DNA from: Eleginops maclovinus
Taxonomy: Eukaryota; Chordata; Actinopteri; Perciformes; Eleginopidae
Length of the DNA: 64,000 nucleotides
Assembly (NCBI RefSeq): GCF_036324505.1
Contig: NC_086352.1
Coordinates: 8,324,501 to 8,388,500, forward strand
Reading direction: 5' to 3'
The translations under genes were made by a program, and so were the position numbers. The notes under the pieces are model-generated. The model searched no databases. It saw nothing but the letters and a program-made list of their open reading frames with translations, and was not told the DNA's origin. Numbering within the stretch: the first letter of the stretch is position 1; the number at the start of each line of letters is the position of its first letter. Of this stretch, positions 55,621 through 64,000 are shown piece by piece.

Positions 55621-56521
55621 GATCACTATGATACATAAACCCTAAAATACCAAGGCAGTAAATGACTTATTGCTGGAGATCTAACATGTTGAGCATGACC
55701 ACATCATACAGCGGGGATCAGCCTCAGTGCAGAGCACCAACAGCTGTGTGTTGTGGAAAGTAGACGGAGACAGAACATTTGAAGTGATTCACACGAGGGG
55801 AGCATCTCTCCCGAAAGAGAAAGCACTGGTTCATAAGCACTTTGCAAATCTAGCCTATTCCACGCTCGCTCTGCATGAAACTGCTTTGCTATGATGCCAT
55901 GACTAATGAAAGCCATGACAGCGGAGGCTGATGGAGGGTGAATGTATGAAGGTGAACACCCCGAGATCTCAAAGCACAAGCCAACAACCATAAGCTGTGT
56001 TAGAGTAAGTAGTCTTTACTTGATGCTCTCTTTATTTAAAAAGTGATGGCATGTTATTGTATGAATCCAGACCGTGTGCTGGCTTTCTTTGTCCTCCACA
56101 GTAATCTTTGAAAAGAAGTGCTCACACACTTCTTGCATCTTCATTGCAGTCTTGCATGGCGTAGAGCCGAAGGCGGCATTTCCTCCTGCTGCATCCTCTC
56201 CTCTCTCAGACTTTTCTCTTTCCTTTTTTTACTTTGACTTTGATCTGTACTCCTTTCAACTCCTCACATGTGTTAGGAATAGCATGGTGTTCATGGAGGG
56301 TTTTTTCCTCCAATGCAGCATAACGCTTGGATAATGCATTCACGCCTTTTGCAATGACAGCGCTGCAGACGGTCCTCCTTCCATAAGTCTGCTGTTCATA
56401 ATGTGTCAGGTAAAAGAGTAAAGGGGAACATTTCAAGTTAACGCACAAGTTTGCAGCTACTTCATCTACAGTGTTCAGGACTCAATGTTGCAAGAAGTTC
56501 AGACCTTACTGTACAGACAAA
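55621..56521. other. Downstream non-coding sequence
   Basis: Mixed composition; open frames below 100 codons overlap on both strands. Nothing recognised. Confidence 0.5.
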
Positions 56522-56688
56522 CAGAGGTGGGAAGTAATGAAGCACATTTACTCAAGTACAGTACAATTTTGAGATCCTTGTACTTTAGTTTTTCCATTTT
56601 ATGCTACTTTGTACTACAAGTCAGAGGTAAATGGTGTACTTTTACTCCACTATATTTATTTAATACCTTTAGTTACTTTACAGACTTG
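56522..56688 (+). repeat. Dispersed GTACTT-rich element
   Basis: Starts CAGAGGTGGGAAGTAATGAA, continues TTTACTCAAGTACAGTAC and CATTTTATGCTACTTTGTAC, and ends ACCTTTAGTTACTTTACAGA. It is a well-preserved copy of the same dispersed family as the 15,836 element, in the opposite internal order. Confidence 0.6.
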
Positions 56689-57341
56689 GATTGATGATGT
56701 GAAATATAATCAGACTTTAGTTCCACCTGGAGTAAATTCACACTCCAGATTGAAGGGAACTATGACTGTGGGATTGATCCTTCAGAGGACTTTAATCTGA
56801 GGAGAATAAAGGGCAGCAGAGAGGGGAGACGGTTCAGAGGTATTTCAAACTAAAATATAAAAGATTGTATTCACTTAACAAGTCTACCAGCGCTTATAAG
56901 AATATATCATTTGTATCTGCGTCACTATACATTGTGAAGTGTTATTAAAAGTAATGCATTAATCAATACATGTATAATATTTCAAATGTTTAAATTAAAA
57001 ATAATAAATAATTAAATGGTTTTTTTTTTAAATTATTTTTGGCACTTATCTAAAAAACTGTAGGATTTTCATTAATAATAATAATAATGTTGAATTTATT
57101 CATTGAGAGAAAATAGCCACACTTTTCAATAATAAGGGATATGAAGAGCTGAATGATTTTCTCTGAAATATACAACATCAGTCGCTTCAATAATGGGACA
57201 AACCTTTGCTGTGTTTGTGAAACAAGGGTTACAGAGAATAATCTTTTGGAGAATAAATCAATGATATTGACTTAAACACAGGGAAATGAGAAGCTGCCAT
57301 CATATGTTGTGTGTGCTTTGTTCCCAGCAGATAGGCAGAGC
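56689..57341. other. Downstream non-coding sequence, AT-rich
   Basis: Low-complexity AT-rich with a short (AAT)n run at 57,074-57,088. Nothing else recognised. Confidence 0.5.
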
Positions 57342-57570
57342 GCTTTGAAGTGAGGATTGGCTCAGCAGGGTGCCAGCTTCTGTAAAGGCAAGATGCTAAA
57401 CATCGGGAAGGACACGAGGTACTCTATTACCAACTCCGGAGTAGAGAGGGGGAGAAAAGGCACATCCAATGATAATGTACATCTGTTCCAGTGAATTTAT
57501 GAGCTTTGAACATTTTTTCATGTGGGGTAAGTGGAGCCTTTTTCTCCCAGAATCTCCGAACTTCAAAGCA
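57342..57570. promoter_or_regulatory. Downstream cluster of three GCTTTGAA motifs
   Basis: GCTTTGAA lies near 57,342 and 57,503 on the + strand and TTCAAAGC near 57,562 on the opposite strand, all fitting the looser TCF/LEF consensus SCTTTGWW. The surrounding 57,300-57,700 is non-repetitive, unlike its neighbours. A candidate enhancer about 10 kb past the nkd1 stop codon; motif evidence only. Confidence 0.3.
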
Positions 57571-58005
57571 GATTCACTTTGGATAATGCAAATGATCCCA
57601 ATGTGCCGGTTCCTGCCTACTCGAGAGCATGAAAAGAGAGAGGGGGGGAAAGGGAGAATTAAAGCTAATTGGCAGGCAGTCTTTAATGTGTGAAGAGAAG
57701 GGCAAAAATAAAACACTCCAATTATTGTCAAGTTCATTCAATTAGGAAACAGGCTGACAAAGAGCTACAGTTCACCGTCACTGCAGCCGCTGGAACGTCA
57801 GGTTTTATGGTGCAGATTATATCTGATCACATTTATTTTAAGTCTTTCAGTAAAATGAAGTCTTTGTTTAGTTCTCATGGCCAGAGGGGTAGAAGATATT
57901 CATCTGCTGGTCTTATATTTGACTGTTTTTGCACTGTGCTTATGACATGAATCCCTACAAATGTGTGTAAAATGATAAAAGTAAATGCTTAAACAGAGAA
58001 ATAAC
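57571..58005. other. Downstream non-coding sequence
   Basis: No gene recognised; a 23-residue frame ending at 57,693 and others are chance. Confidence 0.5.
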
Positions 58006-58380
58006 ACAAGTACATTTACTCAAGTTACTTAAGGTCTTCTTTGACATATTTGTAATGCTTTCTTTTTATGCCATTTTACACTTTTTATTCCACTTCATGT
58101 ATTTAACACATACTTTTGTTATCTTTCCCGTTTTATTTCCCTCACTTTTACTAATTAACCCAGTTTGTTTTTTGCTAAATATTTAGAATTGGCTCACAGT
58201 ATGTGTTGGAGTCACAAACGGGATAGCTATGATAATAATCTTCTATGCAAGTGTTGTTCTTGTGTGTACTTTCACTTCATACTTCCATTAGATTTAAGTA
58301 GTAACACTCCTCCACACAGTTAGAGCCTGCTTGTATTGAAGTATTCAATGTAAAGGATCTGAGTATTTCTTCCAACACTG
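58006..58380 (-). repeat. Dispersed GTACTT-type element, reverse orientation
   Basis: Begins CAAGTACATTTACTCAAGTT. On the opposite strand its end reads CAGTGTTGGAAGAAATACTC followed by AGATCC, matching the terminal sequence seen at 15,836 and 39,556. The interior is diverged. Confidence 0.55.
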
Positions 58381-59844
58381 CAAAGTGATCAACTCCATAA
58401 GTGAAATACATATTAAAAAAAAGGGCTCAACTGACAAGCAATACATTACATTAAGTTTTTGCCAATTTCTGTCTTTTATAGAGTTGTATGTACTGATGAA
58501 AGATGTTATATCCTTCTATGATTATAAATAACTGACACATTTATCATTTGCAGACAGAAATGGTCTTAGAATAAAAGCAGAAAACTTTAACATTGGAAAC
58601 AAAAAGAGCACTTTAGCACTTTTAGACAGAATGTATTGTGTTGTGTGTGATTGCGTCAGACTGTGATCAGGGAAAAAAGGAACATTTGACCTCTTCCTCA
58701 CACAGTAGACTCCCTGAATGTTTACCCACTTGGTTGCACTTCCTCCTTTTTCATTAAAGGATATATCTATTTCTTTCTTATGGTCAGAAGAAATCCCAAG
58801 AAAAGACCAGAACCAACAATGAACCTGTAAAACTAACAATAGCCTTTTGAAGCAACGTTTTAAACCCCATTTATTTCCAGAAACATCAATGAGCCACACC
58901 ATCGTACTGAGTCACTTCATTCATGACGAACACAGCAACCTTTATCTTGGGGGAACCCCACGAAACCTGCTAAGCAACAGCAGCAAATAGTATGTATTAA
59001 TCTGCTGATACAAATAGTCCCCAACTAATGCACTATTAATTGTGTTAGGGATAAAACACTTTATAGATTTAAAAGATGGCTTAACATCTGCAGTAGAAAG
59101 AAATGAGGTCCACACACTAAAGAAATGAAAGACAGTTTTGGGAAATAGCATAATTGGGCTTTTGATAAAATGTTCAACTTATGGGATCTAATGATTTAAA
59201 TAAGGACTATTGAAATGATAGCACTGTGTAGTTAATTAAACCCCCGAACATTTTTCCAAACGACTTTTTTCAAATGTAGTCAAAAGTATTTTTGGGCCCA
59301 ATGACGTCCCATGAATCACACCGAGGTTGAGGTACCAGCGGCTCACTTCCTGCTTGTGTGAAACCTAAAAGTGGAGTTATTTTTATGGAAAAGTTTAGTC
59401 ATAGTGCGCTACGTCACTGAGTCACATGACGTCACATCTCTAACAAACATTAATATTTTAGAACCCTTTACTCTTTAGAGTAGTTTGGAGGCCCATTAAG
59501 CTCACAACGTTAACTACGGGTGGACCTTCTGCGTCAGGATGATACACGAAAAGGCTACTAACTGAGGTCGGAGGATTTGATCCAAGCAGCAAAATATGAC
59601 AAGAGATGTCATGTTGCAGAAAACACAAATACACGTTCACAATGTGAAAGGTGGTGGAATCTCTTTCATCACTGGTGGTTCAATAAGTTTATTTTGCAAA
59701 GAGCAGAGATCAACTTTTTCAAAAGCAGCTCTCTGCACTTCTAGAGGCTGACTCCAGACTTCTGGAGACAGCGAAAGAATAAAACAAGGCTCCAGAAAGT
59801 TGCATTGGTTTTTAGTAGATCATTGGAGCTCTTTCTTTTTGCAA
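58381..59844. other. Downstream non-coding sequence with an AP-1/CRE pair
   Basis: TGAGTCA (59,418-59,424) and TGACGTCA (59,427-59,434) are separated by two bases, with an ACGTCAC just upstream at 59,411. No gene is supported. Confidence 0.45.
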
Positions 59845-59873
59845 CATCAAAGGCTGCGGCGGCTCTTTGATGT
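59845..59873. promoter_or_regulatory. Inverted pair of TCF/LEF motifs
   Basis: ACATCAAAG and CTTTGATGT form a perfect 9-bp inverted repeat around a GC-rich centre (GCTGCGGCGGCT), so two opposed TCF/LEF-type sites face each other. Motif evidence only. Confidence 0.3.
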
Positions 59874-61477
59874 GGCAGCATGCTGTTTAAGGTACAGAGT
59901 GAATGGAGAGATGTCAAGCTGCAAGGTGCCTCTGTAGTTTACGTTGAGTGCTGCAGAGAGCTGCAGATGAAAGGAGCAAACAGAGTTTGATAATGAATGT
60001 CCAACAAGTAGGACCCATCTCAGACAGCGAGCGCTCAGCAGGGGGCCGCGCTAACCTTGAGCTCAGCACCCCGAACCCCGGCAGACGCTGGAGACCAGAC
60101 TCCTTCAACTCGGCCGCCCCTGAAAACCGGGGGCTCTCAGAAGTGAGCTTTAATCTTCTCATCAATTAAATCGTGATTGACACCCACACACTCGTAGTCA
60201 TGTGCACGATGCCATGCTCTTTCTGTGAATACCTCTCTTCCTTTGCTGGCATGGGCAGGCGTTTCCTAATTATTCACTAATCCTGCCAACGCTCTGCAGT
60301 GCTACAGTACGGCTGTGCACAGAGATCCTCTAATGTCTCCATTAATAAAAAAATATAATCCACCTTTATTTGTCTCTGAGGAACGTGAGTAACAGGATGT
60401 TAATGTCTATCTCATTTTCATTTAGGTTAGTGATCAACTTCTACATTTCTATTTTCTGTACATCTTGAAGATCTCAATGCGTTTATGAAATCTAGATTTA
60501 TAGAAGATCATTTTGATGCATCCTTTGTTAGGGGAAATAAAACTAACTTTTGCTCAGTGCATTATTTATAAATGTCAATTAGTCTGGAAGTTGCAGCAAA
60601 CCACTGCAAATGAAAGGTCATCTTTGTTGAGAAGGTTACCTTGAAATGTAAAAGTGTACAGGTGAGCGATGTGTAACTTACTTTTGATTTATTTTAACAC
60701 ATTTCGAAATGGCCATGAACGTTAGGCAGTGCACTTTATACTGATTACTGTCTCTTTTGCTAACCCTCACTAGAAAAGGTGTAACATACAACATGTAAAA
60801 TATATGTTGTGTTATATGCAATTTTGCTGACAGATAAAAGGATAGCACTGTTTGTTTTGGCTTGGCTTTTTTATTACAGTGGTTCATTTAAAGTGTGTGA
60901 ATATATTTCCTTAATTACCTTTTTACAGTATTTTTTTCATAATCTTTAACATTTCGTTTATATTTGATTTATTTTTTTATGTCAATGTTATTCTTTATTT
61001 TCTCAAAATTTGCCTTGGTTTTTTCATTTGAATGTCTCTTCTCATGTTTATGTATGCATCAATACACCAGAGCAAATTCCTTGTTGTGAAAGAAGCACAA
61101 CTCTGAAATCTAATTGGTATAAAACAAAAATCGTTATTTCTTAGCACATAGGTTAACCTCAGAGAACTCATAGAATAAGAGACGTGCAGATTTCCTCCTG
61201 GGTTTCGTCTCTGTGTACCTCAGAGCACCTGGCCGTACACTGAGATCACCACATGTGCTTTTGATATGTGCGCAGGAAGAATGCACAGCGATGACGTGAG
61301 CCAACATATTTCCTCTCTATGATGGAGGGGTGGATCCGTCACTGAGCTGTTATTCATTAACATTCAGTTTGAAACTGACGTGGACGGACAAGGTTATTTA
61401 GTGCTGTACACTGAGCTGGACTTTCTCCAGATGGAGCGAGACTTAATGTTCATGCCTTTTAAAGTGCAAGCAATTTG
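59874..61477. other. Downstream non-coding sequence
   Basis: The segment 59,900-60,310 is mixed-composition and non-repetitive; the rest is AT-rich. The 83-codon frame on the - strand at 59,914-60,165 has no recognisable domain. Confidence 0.45.
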
Positions 61478-61577
61478 GGGTTCAATCTCTTTCCCAAGGA
61501 CACTTCGATATGTTGAGGGAATGAACCACTGACCCTCTGATTGATAGACAACCATTCATCCCCACAGCTGCCACAGG
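61478..61577 (-). repeat. tRNA-derived SINE-like fragment, reverse orientation
   Basis: TTTCCCAAGGACACTTCGAT, then GAATGAACCACTGACCCTC, then GATTGATAGACAACCATTC is the complementary-strand layout of a tRNA-type SINE head (A and B box region). It is diverged, and the ends are approximate. Confidence 0.5.
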
Positions 61578-62829
61578 CCAAGCTTACGTACTTGTGTGTC
61601 TATTGTGGAAAAGAAAAAAACAGATATGCTGATTGTCTGGAAGTGATTTGGAGGAGCACACATTCTTTATCTTGATAAAAAAAAAAGACAGATGTGGAAA
61701 TCTGTCAAAAAGAAACAAACCAAAAACAACCTTTAACAGGAGGGGTTTGATGCCAATCATTCAGCCAGACTTAAATCTACGGCTGTACCTTGCAATTTTT
61801 CATTCACATCATTAGATGATATTTAATTCAGCTGACACTCTTATCCATAACAACTTCAAATAAGGGCATTCAAGCATGAGGATACCAACTGAAAAGCAGC
61901 TACATCAGCTCTCTATAAACTGACCAGATTAAGTGCTACTGCGTTAGTACAGAAGAGAGATTTTTAATTTTAGTACAAAGATATAAAGTTTAAAAGAATA
62001 CAAAACAGAAAAAGCAGCAAATCTACATGTTTGAGAGTCCGAAAGCAGAATTTTGGACCCTTTTTGCATGAAACACTACTATCAAAGATAGTTTTCCTGT
62101 CAATTAACTAATCAATTAGTCCTTAGCAGCTTTAATTCAATCAAGGCTAAGGACAGTATGATAAGGCACTGCAGCCTTTGCCCTCACAATGCTAAAACAT
62201 GTGTTTTACTTTCTAAACCCATCTTATTTAAACTCATTTTTATTATTCCTAAATAGCCAACGCTTTGAGGCTAAAAGGTTTCAAACCAGAAACTATCCAA
62301 AAATCAAACAGAGGAAAAAGAGCTCAGACTTTCTCAATAATTATTAATCCCAATGAGTTGACAATATTCGTCCACTTCTCTAAAAACTTTATATGACTTT
62401 ATAGTTTCTTAGCTACAAGAAGTTGTCTTCAATAATACTGAGGAAAGTTAGGATGGAGTTGGAGCCACCTGTTCACCTCGCAGTGACTCAGGAGAATAAT
62501 TGAGTTGCAACAGAAGACAGAAACGCTCGGAGACGTCTTTCGGGACCATATCTCTACTCTTTATGCTTTTATTGACAATTTCTTACCTTCCTCTGTTACC
62601 ATCCAAACTTGTCTGACCCCCTACTGTGTTTTGGATGGCAGAACTCCACGTTAGTGTCGGATGCCTGGCGGAGAGCACTCAGCGTTTCACTCCCTTTGGT
62701 GTAGCTTCTCAGTTTCTCAGAGGAAGATGTAGAGAGAAGAGAAACTCACTTTAGAAAGTTTTTATTCCAGGCTGTCTTTGATTACTCCTGCCTTTGTGTG
62801 TGTATTTTCCCCCACAGGACACAGGGAAG
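61578..62829. other. Downstream non-coding sequence
   Basis: CAATTAACTAATCAATTAGT near 62,102 resembles the end of the repeat at 18,538. No gene is supported. Confidence 0.45.
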
Positions 62830-62990
62830 CAACACAGTGAAGAAGCTCAGTCTGAAGGGAATTGACTTGGGAACCAGAGGGTCGCCGGTTCAAGCCCCTA
62901 TTGGACCAAGTACAGAGTGTTTCCTTGAGCAAAGAACCAAACCCCCTCAACATGGCAACCCCTTCACCTCTCCACTAATGCATCTGTAAG
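62830..62990 (+). repeat. tRNA-derived SINE-like fragment
   Basis: The B-box-like GGTTCAAGCCC at 62,887-62,897 follows TTGACTTGGGAACCAGAGG, and CCTTGAGCAAAGAACCAAAC comes after it, the usual order of a fish tRNA SINE. The open frames through it are not genes. Confidence 0.6.
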
Positions 62991-63792
62991 TCAAGTTTGT
63001 ATTTATTTATTTTGTAGGCCTGCCTAAGTGTCTGATGTAATGTAATAAATATAAAACTGGAGGAAAATTTGAATATCCCCCTGAAAAGATTATGTCTTAA
63101 ACTAATTATGGTACTCTAGAAGGGGCTCACATATCAGTAACTGTTCAACAACTCATCCTTGCACTTATTTATCTTGGCATCAAATAATACAAAAGCCAAT
63201 GACAATATGAACAAGCTGGCTATGATATAATAGGTATTATAACACTGTAGAAGTATTATCACACACATCTTTAAGGCCTACTTAAACTAACTTGTAATCC
63301 TCAAATAATTTCAAATAAATGAAAGACATTGTGCTCAAAAAGAGGGTCGAGGGTGCAGGCGTTATGACAGGAAGAAAGTCAGTCCTTCAGTAAAAATAGG
63401 AACCAAAAAAGAGAAAAGGAGGAACAAAGCAATGGTTCCCTTTATCTGTATAACAACATACAAAAAAACAAACAAAAAAAAGAGATGTATAGAGAAATGT
63501 GTCAAACAGACGAATAAAGAAATATACAAAAGGAAGAAAGTTAACCATCCTCTTCAGGTCTATTTATGCAATGGTTCCATCCAGTGGTTGCTTGAGCAAA
63601 TTGCAACCAGTAAGGGACTTCCAACCTGGACCTGCAGTTTATTTCTGCTGGCCCTTACATAATTGCCTCAAAAGAACCGTAATATATCAGAGCTTCCTGC
63701 TTTAAAAAAAAAGCTATAATTCCCCTTTTTCTGTTAATCAGTGCTCATAAAAAACGCTGGCATGAGGATGTGAAAATATCATCAAATGTCAC
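62991..63792. other. Downstream non-coding sequence
   Basis: AT-rich with A-runs; nothing recognised. Confidence 0.5.
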
Positions 63793-63841
63793 CGGTGTTT
63801 AAAGTACATTTAGTCAAGTACTGTACACACTTCAGGTACTA
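63793..63841 (+). repeat. Short fragment of the GTACTT-rich dispersed element
   Basis: GGTGTTTAAAGTACATTTAG then TCAAGTACTGTACA matches the start of the element at 56,522; truncated after about 50 bp. Confidence 0.5.
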
Positions 63842-63857
63842 AATATATTTCAGTATG

Positions 63858-64000
63858 GGTGACTGTGGCTGCGAGGGAGTGCGGTTGTCTTTGATCCAGA
63901 AGGTTGTGGGTTCAATCCCAGCCCGTGCGGTCATCATGTCGATGTACCCTTGGGCAAGATACTGATCCCTGAGTGGCTCCTGATGGCAAACAGTGTGAGA
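63858..64000 (+). repeat. tRNA-derived SINE, truncated by the window end
   Basis: GGTGACTGTGGCTGCGAGGG resembles an A-box region. A B-box GGTTCAATCCC lies at 63,909-63,919, followed by CTTGGGCAAGATACTGATCC and GAGTGGCTCCTGATGG, the typical tRNA-unrelated body of fish SINEs. The 3' tail lies beyond the window. Confidence 0.7.

Overview
The window is eukaryotic, most likely from a teleost fish. It has widely spaced exons with GT-AG introns, very long (CA)n/(TG)n microsatellites, hAT-type and tRNA-derived interspersed elements of kinds common in fish, and one recognisable vertebrate gene. That gene is naked cuticle homolog 1 (nkd1), read on the + strand, a negative-feedback regulator of Wnt/beta-catenin signalling that binds Dishevelled. 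I can assemble a complete ten-exon coding sequence of 1,338 nt (445 residues plus stop) between 15,086 and 47,230. Every junction is GT-AG and every phase is compatible. I find no other convincing protein-coding gene and no tRNA, rRNA or CRISPR locus. The many other open frames look like chance or low-complexity reading of repeats.

Layout: 1-14,880 is upstream sequence without genes. It holds a palindrome-rich interspersed repeat (745-990), short homopolymer and tetranucleotide runs, and a compact cluster of three TCF/LEF motifs (11,094-11,248) about 4 kb upstream of the start codon. A probable core promoter lies at 14,882-14,936, with an ETS motif, a TATA-like box and a TCF/LEF motif. A short upstream ORF (15,055-15,093) overlaps the start codon. 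Exons 1-3 are clustered (15,086-15,582). A 20.4-kb intron 3 follows, rich in repeats and in unique sequence that may be regulatory. Exon 4 (36,017) and a 4.2-kb intron precede exons 5-10 (40,264-47,230). Exons 6 and 7 encode the single EF-hand and are bracketed by a (CA)49 tract in intron 5 and a (TG)101 tract in intron 7.

After the stop codon comes a probable long 3' UTR, with a proposed polyadenylation signal ATTAAA at 51,856. The last 12 kb is non-coding. It contains a degenerate three-copy tandem repeat of roughly 0.5 kb (about 52,150-53,700), an A-rich degenerate minisatellite, several copies of a GTACTTAAGTA-type element, three tRNA-SINE-like fragments and two further candidate TCF/LEF groups.

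The sequence fits a Wnt-inducible feedback gene in a gene-poor neighbourhood. The points most worth checking are the complementary dinucleotide tracts around the EF-hand exons, the overlapping upstream ORF, the TCF clusters, and the tandem-repeat structures inside intron 3 and downstream of the gene. Database and expression evidence was not available, so repeat family names are tentative and regulatory calls are motif-level only.
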